Source of the DNA: Candidatus Lumbricidiphila eiseniae
GTDB taxonomy: Bacteria > Actinomycetota > Actinomycetes > Actinomycetales > Microbacteriaceae
NCBI GenBank assembly: GCA_002529645.1
Contig: NAEP01000050.1
Span: 1-64,000 of the forward strand
Direction: 5' to 3'
DNA: 64,000 bases
Below are positions 1-7,710 of this stretch, piece by piece. The notes below the pieces were generated by a model, which made no database searches, was not told the DNA's origin, and saw nothing but the letters and a program-made list of their open reading frames with translations. The stretch's first letter is position 1, and the number at the start of each line of letters is the position of its first letter. Made by a program: the position numbers and the translations under genes.

Positions 1-109
1 GGACTCGATCAGACGCTGAGCGCCCTCCGTCTGAATCTTGCGCCGCTCATCACGCGACGCCTTGTCGATAACCAACAGTGTGTTTCCTTCCGTAAGGAAA
101 CCCACCCCT

Positions 110-812
110 TACACACACCATTTGACACGCTCGCTCGTTGGCGTTGAACTGGAAATCGACTGCCCAGACCGTGTTCGCCTCGGTCGCTGTCGGCGCGTCG
201 ACGGTCGAGGAACCAACGCGTTTGCGGCACCGACGCCCAGAGACCCGCAGGCCCTCCTCCCGCCAGAGCCGCTGGATCTTCTTGTGATTGACAGCCCAGT
301 CTCACCACGGGCACCGTGATACGCGCACCGGTACCCCCCTCGGGTGCTTCTTCGCGTACCCACGAAGCCAGTGTCATGCAACGCTCGATCCGGAACCACC
401 ATCATGTCGGCCTGGAGCGGGCATCGATACACGGATCTGCCCAGCCCAACCAGGCAACACGCCATCCACTCGCTCACCAACAGCGTCCCGATCAAATGAG
501 CCACGCCAGCGCAGCGTCCGCCCGAGCCTAGAAGTCTCCCCAGCCAACCCCTTCAAAACCGCCTTCTCCAACTCCACCTCAGCGAACAACCGCCTCAGCA
601 TGACGTTCTACTTCTCAAGCCCCTTCAACCGCTTCGCGTCATCAGCCTTGAGACCACCATACTGATTCCGCCACCGGATAGTACCTCTGCTCAGACACAC
701 CAAGCTCACAACACACACCCACGACATCCCCGCCATCAGCGAACACCCAGTCGGCCCGCCCAAGCCTGCGAACGACCTGCCCCGGGGTGTACCACTTCCT
801 GCTATTCATCAT
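110..812 (-). pseudogene. IS3-family transposase remnant (orfA/orfB, frameshifted)
   Basis: Read leftward from an ATG at 812 or 809, the sequence encodes an IS3-type OrfA: a helix-turn-helix start (W-Y-T-P-G-Q-V), then after a frameshift a segment like RWRNQYGGLKADDAKRL. An in-frame TAG follows where a Glu codon is expected. The classical OrfA end then reads LRRLFAEVELEKAVLKGLA (reading down to about 560). Between about 300 and 110 a different frame holds OrfB-like fragments (VNHKKIQRLWREEGLRV-like, then VWAVDFQF-like). The reading frame changes several times, so no functional transposase is possible. Bases 1-80 read leftward give an open stretch (LLVIDKASRDERRKIQTEGA) that runs off the window; it may be the end of another gene, but this is too short to judge. 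Confidence 0.6.
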
Positions 813-1177
813 GATCTAACCAGCCCCCCCTCCTCCACACACACACAACCGCAGGCGACAAGACGACCCGCATAACGACTGGACCCACAACACGGGGTCA
901 GGCCAACGGCACCCGATACCGGGCAAGCACTACTTGGAGACCGTTGAGCGTGGCACATGCGAGTGATACCCGATTCGGTACACTCCAACACCCTGGTGAC
1001 AGGCAACATGACAATCCGCCACTGCATCTTCTTACGAGTCTGGTTCGGGCAACGATGCGGCCGTGACGAACGATCCCGCAAACCCAGGGCTCCGTCGATC
1101 CGGTAACGGGTCACCCACTTCGACACCCTCACCCCTGACTGACCTGAAAACGCTGGGCGACACGAGCGTGCGTCCAC
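813..1177 (-). pseudogene. IS481-like transposase N-terminal remnant
   Basis: The leftward frame contains VSKWVTRYRIDGALGLRDRSS followed by RPHRCP, the typical helix-turn-helix and linker of IS481-family transposases (consensus V-x-KWxxRYRxxGxxGLxDRSSRPHxxP). Downstream the frame degenerates; a shifted version of the second HTH (xxCHAxxxR) can still be seen near 950. The DDE catalytic domain is absent, so this is a dead fragment. A second IS481 remnant lies at 45.7-45.9 kb. Confidence 0.55.
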
Positions 1178-1271
1178 CCCTGATCAACAACCAACTGAAC
1201 CAGGCCGACCCACCGGGTTCAACCCAGCACGAGCATGAGCAACGTAGGACACGAGAACCTCCCGACATCGA

Positions 1272-1726
1272 ATGAGTAGCTCTACCCCATACCGATACCG
1301 AAGCACCCCACCACCCCACACAACCTCCTTGAGAACAACACCCGTCAAACCCACAGAGGTGGTCGTGCCTGGGAAGCTCACGCCGCAATGTCTATCTGAT
1401 CGACTCAGCACCGAACAGATCACCACCGCGATCAGCCGCCACGAAAGCGGCGATAGTGCCACCATCATCGCACGTAGCCTCGGCGTTGCACCTTCAGCAC
1501 TCCTCCGGCTACTGCGCGAGCGGGACGTGGCGATACGCAAGGACGGCATCCCAACCGAGTTCGCCAAGCAACTTGCTTGAGAGTACGAGGACGGGGCCAC
1601 GATGACTGAGCTTGAAGAAAGTACAACCTCTCACACAGCACGGTACATCGGGCACTGCATTGCATTGGCATCACCGCTCGCGAGAGCGCTCCACGATGCG
1701 GTGGGGGCCCAGGGGGGAACGGTTGA
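1272..1726 (+). pseudogene. Recombinase-type helix-turn-helix protein remnant
   Basis: The rightward frame reads LSTEQITTAISRHESGDS... IIARSLGVAPSALLRLLRE..., a helix-turn-helix unit like those found in tandem at the C-terminus of serine recombinases or in small HTH proteins of actinobacterial mobile elements. A TGA stops it at 1578. Beyond it the second unit continues (YEDGATMTELEE), and after a shift of one base it becomes KYNLSHSTVHRALHCIGITAR. One stop plus one frameshift mark it as broken. No catalytic domain is visible, so calling it an integrase would be guesswork. Confidence 0.4.
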
Positions 1727-1772
1727 TGCAGATAACGCGGGGCGAGCGCTCCACGATGCGGTGGGCGCCCAG
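1685..1772. repeat. Pair of 28-bp direct repeats, 60-bp period
   Basis: A 28-bp sequence beginning AGCGCTCCACGATGCGG at 1685-1712 recurs at 1745-1772 with one mismatch, separated by 32 bp. The first copy overlaps the end of the decayed HTH frame. Confidence 0.85.
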
Positions 1773-1818
1773 TACCGGTTCGGTAGTTGGTGGTGATGCT
1801 CACTCAGCGCTTCTGGAA

Positions 1819-2763
1819 CTATGCTCCGAGGTTCTTGAAGGAAGTCGCCGTGTACTTTAGCGTTCCTTCACCTGCGGGGCCTGTCTCCTCCGTGACGGCG
1901 ACCCCCACGGCGATGGTCATCCCTGTGCGTAGCGTTGCAGTCTCTTCTGGCCCGATCTGCTTTGCGTTGATCCTCACAATCTCGCCGCCATCGATCTCCA
2001 CCTGCCAGGCCGAGATCTCGCTCACTGTCCGCAGGACGCCGCGGACGGTGGTGGGTTCGCGTTCGAGCTTTCGGGATGCAATGAGTTCGCTGATATGTGC
2101 CAGTTCCGAAGTACTGAGGCGCGTGCGTAGCCGCGACTGTCGGGGTTGGCTCCAAGTCAGTTCTGGTTCAAACTCGAACTTCACCATGCTGAGTGAGAAG
2201 TCTCGGAGCGTCGTCGCCACCCGAGGCCCGTATAGCTTGAGCTTAGACAGGAAGACACCCGTATCCGCGTCGGGTACGAGCTGTCGCCCATCTTCGAGGA
2301 GCGTGAGCGCGTCCTTCATCGCCATGTCAACGAGCTGCGTTTCGTGATCGTTGAAAAACTCTGCTTGCCCGTTGGGCGCGATCTGGTCTGCCGGAGACAT
2401 GGCTGGGATGATCTGAAAAATCAGACTTCCGGGAAGCGGCGCTGCGTTCAGGCTCAGGCGTGTCTTCGCGACGACATCAGCAGGAGGCTGGCCCCGCAAC
2501 GTTGTATGCCCGGTTGAGGACAGTCCCGCCGCCAGAATGAGACGCTGAAAATTCCGCATCGTCTCAGCGACACCGTCGAGTGCTCCTGAGTGACCGGTGA
2601 TCCCAGCTCCCGCCAGACGAAGGGCTCCTGAGGACATGTCTCTGCGAAAACCGCCGCGCTCAGCTCGGAAGCTCTCAACACTCAGACGAGCGAGATCGTC
2701 AGCATCCTGCCAGTCAGGAGTACCAACCAGGCCCTTTTTGAACTGTTCCCAATCAAAAACCAT
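1819..2763 (-). CDS. Unknown protein, 314 aa, last gene of the leftward element operon
   Basis: I do not recognise a characterised family. The protein is soluble, with no signal peptide or membrane segment. Three parts can be seen: an acidic/aromatic N-terminus (FDWEQFKKGL), a mixed middle segment with TLRGQPPADVVAKTRLSLNAAP and PGSLIFQIIPA (alternating beta strands), and a C-terminal part rich in beta-type sequence (WQVEIDGGEIVRINAKQIG) with the look of a small OB/SH3-like barrel. The ATG at 2763 lies just inside the 3' end of the upstream zinc-ribbon gene (11-bp overlap), so the two are probably translationally coupled. It is the promoter-distal member of the group with the ribbon-helix-helix, coiled-coil and small membrane proteins. 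A role in DNA transfer or in element defence would fit this position, but nothing in the sequence decides. Confidence 0.7.
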   Translation of the reverse strand: MVFDWEQFKKGLVGTPDWQDADDLARLSVESFRAERGGFRRDMSSGALRLAGAGITGHSGALDGVAETMRNFQRLILAAGLSSTGHTTLRGQPPADVVAKTRLSLNAAPLPGSLIFQIIPAMSPADQIAPNGQAEFFNDHETQLVDMAMKDALTLLEDGRQLVPDADTGVFLSKLKLYGPRVATTLRDFSLSMVKFEFEPELTWSQPRQSRLRTRLSTSELAHISELIASRKLEREPTTVRGVLRTVSEISAWQVEIDGGEIVRINAKQIGPEETATLRTGMTIAVGVAVTEETGPAGEGTLKYTATSFKNLGA

Positions 2764-3166
2764 GGAAACCGTCCAAAGTCACTTCGAAGTAACCATTGTC
2801 ACTCTTCCCAAAGAGTTCCGCCTGCTTGAAATCAAAAGGATATGTCCGCCCGAGGTGCAAGTGTCCGCAGTGATTGCACCAATACCAGCTCGTCGACGGG
2901 TCCTCGCGCAGACTCTGGTCGATCTCCGCTTCGCTCCGGTATCGATGCTTGAACACCCACTGCCCCTCGCCACTGCCTTCACGACGCAAAATCCGGCATT
3001 CTCGTGGCGTGTTCGCATGAGTGGCGCTCTGCACCGGCTCTGCGATACCGGCACACTTCGCCGAGCAGTACAGTCCGAACAGGACCGGCGCTCCTTTCGC
3101 GCCGAGCTGCTTCCGGCAGATTTTGCAGCGCTCGCGTACGGGGAAGAGCTTCTGACTCATGGACAT
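2753..3166 (-). CDS. Small zinc-ribbon protein
   Basis: About 137 aa from the ATG at 3166, which is preceded by AAGG about 6 bases upstream; an in-frame ATG further up (3220) has no better site. Two probable zinc sites are visible: C-K-I-C near residue 15 with Y-C-S-A-K-C about 20 residues later, and W-C-N-H-C-G-H-L-H near residue 105. The middle is charged and rich in Arg/Glu. No catalytic motif is seen. The gene overlaps the 3' end of the 86-aa membrane protein gene and the start of the 314-aa gene, giving a tightly packed operon. It may bind nucleic acid or partner proteins; the function is unknown. Confidence 0.65.
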   Translation of the reverse strand: MSMSQKLFPVRERCKICRKQLGAKGAPVLFGLYCSAKCAGIAEPVQSATHANTPRECRILRREGSGEGQWVFKHRYRSEAEIDQSLREDPSTSWYWCNHCGHLHLGRTYPFDFKQAELFGKSDNGYFEVTLDGFHGF

Positions 3167-3417
3167 ACCAACCTTCCATCTCCAATCGGCCACGGATAGC
3201 GGATGCAGGAGTCCAGCCATTCCGCGATAGCCATCAACAGGCTCTGAGTCGCATTGACGAGCAAGAACGTCAGCGCCAGCGCTGTTGCCAGGGTCAGAAG
3301 CAACGCCAGGATCAGCACAAGCGCGAAGAGCGCACTGTCGGGATGTCTCGATGTCGCAATATGGGCATCACCGAAAAACTCGATGATGCTGTCTTGATCA
3401 GGAGTCGCAGCGCTCAT
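3157..3417 (-). CDS. Small single-pass membrane protein, 86 aa
   Basis: One long hydrophobic segment (about residues 28-54, ALFALVLILALLLTLATALA and on) is followed by a short amphipathic tail. The ATG at 3417 overlaps the TGA of the 331-aa gene (ATGA), which indicates translational coupling. No family is recognised. In a mobilisation-type operon such proteins often link the relaxosome to the membrane channel; that role is inference from context only. Confidence 0.65.
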   Translation of the reverse strand: MSAATPDQDSIIEFFGDAHIATSRHPDSALFALVLILALLLTLATALALTFLLVNATQSLLMAIAEWLDSCIRYPWPIGDGRLVCP

Positions 3418-4409
3418 CTCAGTGGCCTCCCCTTCGCGATCTTCTCGTCGCGAATCTCCCGATCTGTCAGCTCCGCCAGGCGATCCCGCACCTGGCGGTA
3501 CTTGCCATCGATGAGCTGCGCCTGCTGGATCGGACTGCTAGCCACCGTTGACGGCGACAGTCGCTCAGTGACCAGATACGTCACACCGTTCTCAATGAAT
3601 CGCGACTTCTCGGAATACCGCTGCAGCATGTACATCGTCGTCTTGACGGCTTCGAGCATGTCCTCGGTTCGCACATCCAGATCGGCCAGTCGGCCTTCGA
3701 TCGCGCCTGTGCGACGGTCGAGCATGCGGAACGCTGTCAGAGCTGTGCGGGTGTTCTCGTCTAACGCCTCGAATGCGCTCTTCTCAGCTGCGGCACCAAG
3801 CTGCGCGGCGACAAACGCCGCCAGTAGCGACGGCAGTGAGACATCGCGCGCGAACTGCTCGTTCGTCATCTCTGCGAGATCCTGACGGAGCAGAGTCTCA
3901 AGACTCGACGGGAACATCGCAACCTGCTTGGTCCTGCCATCGTCGAAACGAAACCCGACGTTCTTGGCGAGCTGGGCATCTTTGATCGGGTCACCCCGCC
4001 GCACGCGTACGCGCTGCGGAGGTGCCACGTGTTCAGCAGACACAGCCCAAGCATGGGACACAGACACAGGTTCCTGCTCAGGTTCCAGAGCCGCCACAGG
4101 AACAGGAGCTTCAGCTGTGGCCTCATCAGAAGACACCACCGTGTTCTCGGAATCGATCTGCTCGCGCATGAGGTTTGCCTCTGTGACAGGTAGCGGCGCA
4201 GTTGCTGCTGCGCTGGACGAAGATCCGCCCCCTGCTTGTTTGGCGATAAGATCGCGCAGCACGCTCGTGGAGGCATCCGCCACCTCGCCCGAACGATACC
4301 CACTGCGTTCAGCGATGCTCTGTGCTGACGAGCCCTGTGCTGACGAGCCCTGTGCTGACGGCAGCAGCTGAGTATCCTGCGGGATCTCGAATGCATCTTC
4401 TCTGATCAC
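3414..4409 (-). CDS. Coiled-coil-rich element protein, 331 aa
   Basis: The N-terminal 130 residues are low-complexity (Ser/Ala/Gln/Glu rich) and include a threefold 5-residue repeat SAQGS encoded by a 15-bp tandem repeat at 4321-4360. The C-terminal 200 residues are predicted mostly helical: AFEALDENTRTALTAFRMLDRR followed by GAIEGRLADLDVRTEDMLEAV are heptad-like. The start ATG at 4409 overlaps the stop of the ribbon-helix-helix gene by 4 bases. No relaxase or ATPase motifs are present. With the upstream RHH gene it resembles an accessory DNA-processing pair of an actinobacterial mobile element, but I cannot name a family. Confidence 0.65.
   Translation of the reverse strand: MIREDAFEIPQDTQLLPSAQGSSAQGSSAQSIAERSGYRSGEVADASTSVLRDLIAKQAGGGSSSSAAATAPLPVTEANLMREQIDSENTVVSSDEATAEAPVPVAALEPEQEPVSVSHAWAVSAEHVAPPQRVRVRRGDPIKDAQLAKNVGFRFDDGRTKQVAMFPSSLETLLRQDLAEMTNEQFARDVSLPSLLAAFVAAQLGAAAEKSAFEALDENTRTALTAFRMLDRRTGAIEGRLADLDVRTEDMLEAVKTTMYMLQRYSEKSRFIENGVTYLVTERLSPSTVASSPIQQAQLIDGKYRQVRDRLAELTDREIRDEKIAKGRPLR
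4321..4362. repeat. 15-bp tandem repeat in coding sequence (2.7 copies)
   Basis: Unit TGTGCTGACGAGCCC at 4321-4335 and 4336-4350, then a partial third copy. It is in frame and adds SSAQG units to the N-terminal linker of the 331-aa protein. Confidence 0.9.
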
Positions 4410-4915
4410 GGTGCACCCCCGAATCCATCGCGGAAGAGGTCTGCGTCGACCGCACCGGCCACCTCGAAGTCGGAGGCGTCGAAGAACCCGCTCTGTCCGC
4501 TCAGCTGGTCAACCTCCAGTTCTCCGTCTTCGGCATCCTGCAGATAGGAATCGCCTCGGGTTAGACCGAGCAGAGAATCGAATCCGTTGGTGACGACGGA
4601 CTCCAAATTGACCAGATTGATCGACATCGATCGCATCTGGTCGAGCAGCTGGTTCAATCGCTGCACCTCAAGCGAGGGCAGATCGTAGTCACCGTTCATC
4701 CTGGCGATCTTCTCTTCGACCGCCAGCGCCATGAACTCGTTCACCGACGGGAAGCTCTCACGGACTACCCAGTACTTGACACGCTCGATCGTGTCTTCGT
4801 GTAGACGGATCTTTATCGGCACCCGCGGAGAAGCTGTGCCCGCAAGCTTGCCGGAGGTTCCACGAACGGAACCTGTACCTGCACCCGCGGTGGGGCTCTG
4901 AAAAGAAGTGGTCAC
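4406..4915 (-). CDS. Ribbon-helix-helix, MobC-like DNA-binding protein
   Basis: 169 aa. After a disordered 30-residue start, residues 32-70 read PIKIRLHEDTIERVKYWV... FPSVNEFMALAVEEKI, the beta-strand plus two helices of a ribbon-helix-helix domain. A leucine-rich helix follows (EVQRLNQLLDQMRSMSINLVNL), the arrangement seen in plasmid mobilisation accessory (MobC-type) proteins. The C-terminus is acidic. It is the first gene of a leftward operon of five overlapping genes and lies next to an intergenic region full of short inverted repeats, as expected for a relaxosome or autoregulatory protein. A plain operon repressor is the alternative. Confidence 0.55.
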   Translation of the reverse strand: MTTSFQSPTAGAGTGSVRGTSGKLAGTASPRVPIKIRLHEDTIERVKYWVVRESFPSVNEFMALAVEEKIARMNGDYDLPSLEVQRLNQLLDQMRSMSINLVNLESVVTNGFDSLLGLTRGDSYLQDAEDGELEVDQLSGQSGFFDASDFEVAGAVDADLFRDGFGGAP

Positions 4916-5132
4916 GGTTCGCTCTTTCGGTCTGGCAGCTCAGAGGGAATCAAAGGCACGTTTTTACCTTGTATACCAACATATAATATCAATCAAACAC
5001 GTCGTATTGTGGGACCACATCCTGGTAGCGGCAGGCCGCTACCGGGGGTGTCCGTGACCAAACTGTGCTCTTTGGCCTACCGGAAACCGGCACGCAATGC
5101 AGCAGCACCCAGAAGACTTCATGGAGGATCTC
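4916..5132. other. Inverted-repeat-rich intergenic region, candidate oriT
   Basis: This 217-bp gap between the leftward RHH operon and the rightward nuclease gene contains an AT-rich block at 4963-5000, two hairpins close together (TGTGG/CCACA at 5008-5019; GGTAGCGGC/GCCGCTACC at 5024-5043) and CCGG-based partial repeats around 5077-5090. Clustered inverted repeats beside a MobC-like gene are typical of transfer origins. No nic site can be assigned without the relaxase, which is not in the window. The AT-rich block probably also holds the leftward promoter. Confidence 0.35.
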
Positions 5133-6080
5133 ATGACGCGCTCAACCCAACAGCGCAGAGCACACCGGTACGGCACCAGAGGGCACAGCACCAGAACCGA
5201 CACGCGCGCTCGGATCACCAGACAAATCGCTGGCATCGCGGCCTCCGCCGTGGCGTTGACCGTCGGGATCATCGGCCTCTGGTCCAGCATCCAGCAGATG
5301 AACTCTGACCTGTGGTCTGCCTCGCCGATCGAAACAGCCGAGCCGATCGAACCCACTAAGACCGTCGCACAGTCTGCGTCCGCAGGCTCGCCCAAAGACC
5401 GGCGAGCAGAGCAGAAGCCGATGGAACTCGACGTAGACAACGACTACTACCGCATCCTCGGTCCCGCCGAGAAGACCTACTCGATCAACTCCGACAAGAT
5501 CGGCTATTGTCCGCTCGACGAGCGGGGCCGCACCACCTGCGCTTTCGGCGAGCTGACCAGCGCACTGCGCGCTCAGGCACGTGCTGCTAATCGCCAGGAG
5601 ATCACAGTCAACCCGTCTGGCTGGCCGACACAACCCAACGGCAACACCAAAGTAACCATCCCAGCCCTGTCCGGTTCTGGTCCCGGTCCCGGTTCGCAGG
5701 ACTACCACGGCTGGTTCTGGAACCGCTCGCACCTGCTGGCTGACTCACTCGGTGGCAGTGCAGTGGTCGAAAACCTCGTCACCGGCACTCGCACGCAGAA
5801 CGTCGGCTCCACCAAGCAGCGTGGTCAGCACGCCGGCGGCATGGCCTACACAGAGCTACTGGCCCGCAACTATCTCGACAGCGGAGCCGGGAACAACTGC
5901 CCGCTCTACTATGCAGCCACACCCCAGTACACAGGGGACGAGCGGATCCCGCGAACGGTGCTCGTCGACGTGCAGTCCTGCGATAAGAGCATCAACATGC
6001 GCGTCGAAGTGCTCAACGCCGCCAACGGCTACGCCATCGACTATGTCACCGGTACCTACCACCGGACGGGCCTGCGATGA
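5133..6080 (+). CDS. Membrane-anchored or exported DNA/RNA non-specific endonuclease (EndA-like)
   Basis: About 315 aa from ATG 5133, chosen because GGAGG at 5123-5127 lies 5 bases upstream; an in-frame ATG at 5097 has no such site. A basic N-terminus and one hydrophobic segment (about residues 30-53, IAGIAASAVALTVGIIGLW) anchor or export the protein, followed by a 40-residue linker. The C-terminal half holds the beta-beta-alpha metal nuclease signature NRSHLLADSLGG with ENLVTGTRTQN downstream; this matches the N-R-G/S-H-L core and the following Asn of EndA-type nucleases, in which the His acts as general base. In conjugative elements such enzymes may help the transfer channel cross the wall or degrade competing DNA; that use is inferred. 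Confidence 0.75.
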   Translation: MTRSTQQRRAHRYGTRGHSTRTDTRARITRQIAGIAASAVALTVGIIGLWSSIQQMNSDLWSASPIETAEPIEPTKTVAQSASAGSPKDRRAEQKPMELDVDNDYYRILGPAEKTYSINSDKIGYCPLDERGRTTCAFGELTSALRAQARAANRQEITVNPSGWPTQPNGNTKVTIPALSGSGPGPGSQDYHGWFWNRSHLLADSLGGSAVVENLVTGTRTQNVGSTKQRGQHAGGMAYTELLARNYLDSGAGNNCPLYYAATPQYTGDERIPRTVLVDVQSCDKSINMRVEVLNAANGYAIDYVTGTYHRTGLR

Positions 6081-6148
6081 GTGTGCTGGCCGAGACCCGG
6101 CGTACGACCAACACGACCAACTTCTGATCTGAAAGGACGGCTACGAGT

Positions 6149-6784
6149 ATGCACGACGCACTCATGCCCTCACTTGAAACCGACACACCGACGCGCTCTT
6201 GTGTCCACTCTCCGGCGCTGTTTACGAAACCTTCGCGCGTCATCGTCGCGCTCGACATCGACGGCTCGGTCTCTCCATTAGAGATGCCCAATAACCGCCA
6301 TCCACTCAAAGAGCTCGAACCCGACTGGGGGTACCGCTGGATGCGCTGGTTGCCACAGAGCCTGGGTTACGGCTCGCTAATCGCCGAGCCGGTAGTCAGA
6401 CTGCTGCAGGATCTGCAGGCAGCACCCCACGTCGACGTGCGTTGGCACACCGGCTGGTGGACGCAAGCATGGGCGCTGAACTCGCGGTTGCGCCTGCCGC
6501 GCTGGCCGATGCTCGCCACGGAGGGTGAGTTCCTGCGCGGCCAGAACAGCACCGACATCCGGCAGCTGGACTGGAAGAACGCGGCGATCGTGCGCACGCT
6601 CGACAACCTCGGATCCCACGAACAACTCATCTGGGTCGAAGATGAGATCGAGTACTTCGCGCAGCGCGACCACATCACCGATCTGCTCGACCACTATCCG
6701 CAGCTGATCGCGATCCAACCTGAGGCCCAGGTCGGGATCAGCTCGCGCGAGCTCGCGGTGATCCGAGCCGCTGCGCGGCTCTGA
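6149..6784 (+). CDS. HAD-like hydrolase domain protein
   Basis: 211 aa, ATG preceded by GAAAGGA. It carries the HAD signature in order: IVALDIDGSV (motif I, nucleophile Asp and DxD, residues about 33-42), RWHTGWW (motif II, Thr), a lysine in LDWKNAA (motif III) and IWVEDE (motif IV acidic pair). Tryptophan-rich inserts separate motifs I and II. It is close to the HAD domains found in actinobacterial mobile elements and RNA-repair proteins; the substrate is unknown. It follows the nuclease gene by 68 bases on the same strand and is closed by a strong hairpin, so the two probably form one transcript. Confidence 0.7.
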   Translation: MHDALMPSLETDTPTRSCVHSPALFTKPSRVIVALDIDGSVSPLEMPNNRHPLKELEPDWGYRWMRWLPQSLGYGSLIAEPVVRLLQDLQAAPHVDVRWHTGWWTQAWALNSRLRLPRWPMLATEGEFLRGQNSTDIRQLDWKNAAIVRTLDNLGSHEQLIWVEDEIEYFAQRDHITDLLDHYPQLIAIQPEAQVGISSRELAVIRAAARL

Positions 6785-6796
6785 TCTCCCCCTCTC

Positions 6797-6824
6797 AAAT
6801 CGCGTGATATTTCTCACGCGATTT
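6797..6824. terminator. Hairpin terminator after the HAD gene
   Basis: A perfect 11-bp stem AAATCGCGTGA / TCACGCGATTT with a 6-base loop, starting 13 bases after the stop codon. The A/T ends of the stem give a short T run in either direction, so it could act bidirectionally. Confidence 0.75.
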
Positions 6825-7126
6825 GCTCTGAAATACCGGAGGGTGATGCAACTTCAGTGGCGGGACGCTGCGGGTCAGGGCGTGGAAGCAGCACCGCCGC
6901 TTCCAGAGTACCCGTGGACGATGAACCTTCTCGGTACAGCACAACGTGCTGGCCGCTGTGACCGGCAGTGCTCCTGAGCACAGCCGAACAAGCAAAACCT
7001 CAGGGTGGCAAAGCCACCCCTGGAGGTGGAGTGGAAGAACAGAAGAGCCGTTACAGCTCCTCTCAAAAACTTCGCATCAGAACCGACAAACGCCGAATCA
7101 CCGGCTCAACAGAAAGAAGAGAAATC
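6825..7126 (+). promoter_or_regulatory. Leader region upstream of ssb with a CAGCAC/GTGCTG palindrome
   Basis: This roughly 300-bp stretch has no convincing gene. At 6937-6951 there is an inverted repeat CAGCAC-AAC-GTGCTG that could be a regulator site. The ssb start at 7127 is preceded by a purine-rich tract AGAAAGAAGAGAAATC. No clear -35/-10 pair was found. Confidence 0.3.
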
Positions 7127-7648
7127 ATGTCGAACCCCGCCAACAACGGTCAGGTCATCGGTCGCCTCGCGCAGGACATCAAAGAGTTCCAAAACAGCGA
7201 CGGCTCGAAGAAACAGCTGATCACAATCGCTGCCGAGAACAACTTCAAGTCCGGCCCCAAGAAAGAGATCCAGACCAACTTCATCCAATTCGAGAACTTC
7301 GTTCCCGTGGGCCGCACCTCCGGTGGCTGGGACCGCGCACACAAGGGAGACCTGATCGCCGTGCAGTACCACGTCGACGCCAAGCCCTACACCAAAGACG
7401 GCGTAACCGAGTACCCGACCAAGCTCGTTCTCGACGGCTTCCCGACGTTCCTCGAGCCGAAGTCGGTCACCGACAAGCGCGCCGCCCAGCGTACCGCCAA
7501 ACAGGACCAGGGTACACCTGAACCGACCGCCGAGGCTGCGGCTGCCGCGCCCGAGCAGGACACCGCTGCGCTCGAGCGTATCGCCGAGCTCGAAGCCGAA
7601 CTGTCCTACTATGAGCAAGAGGTGGAAAGCTATAAGGGTAATCTATGA
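7127..7648 (+). CDS. ssb: Single-stranded DNA-binding protein (element copy)
   Basis: 173 aa from ATG 7127, chosen for the purine-rich site just upstream and because the protein then begins right at the OB-fold (NNGQVIGRLAQDIKEF). The OB core shows the usual SSB pattern: GRLAQD near residue 10, TNFIQFENFVP near 52 and GDLIAVQYHVD near 75. Unlike housekeeping SSB, the tail has no acidic D-D-x-x-F tip. It is an Ala/Glu-rich linker ending in a short coiled-coil (ERIAELEAELSYYEQEVESY). Mobile elements often carry their own SSB to coat the transferred strand or damp SOS induction; the odd tail suggests different partners from the host SSB. Confidence 0.75.
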   Translation: MSNPANNGQVIGRLAQDIKEFQNSDGSKKQLITIAAENNFKSGPKKEIQTNFIQFENFVPVGRTSGGWDRAHKGDLIAVQYHVDAKPYTKDGVTEYPTKLVLDGFPTFLEPKSVTDKRAAQRTAKQDQGTPEPTAEAAAAAPEQDTAALERIAELEAELSYYEQEVESYKGNL

Positions 7649-7704
7649 GGAATGTGATTCCCGAGGCCGAACTGGCCGCGGTCGCTGCGTTCGACACCCA
7701 GTGA
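7645..7704 (+). CDS. Possible 19-aa small ORF coupled to ssb
   Basis: ATG at 7645 overlaps the ssb stop (ATGA), with AGGGT 7 bases upstream. The peptide is MRNVIPEAELAAVAAFDTQ. The coupling is suggestive, but the peptide is short and unrecognised. Confidence 0.3.
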   Translation: MRNVIPEAELAAVAAFDTQ

Positions 7705-7710
7705 TCGAGC

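Noticed and set aside
1272..1726. The element's integrase
   Set aside because: Only helix-turn-helix repeats are visible, with a stop and a frameshift; no serine or tyrosine recombinase catalytic motif.
3004..3885. A 293-codon rightward frame opposite the zinc-ribbon and coiled-coil genes
   Set aside because: Arg/Ser-rich shadow composition; the leftward genes have overlapping starts and domain signatures.
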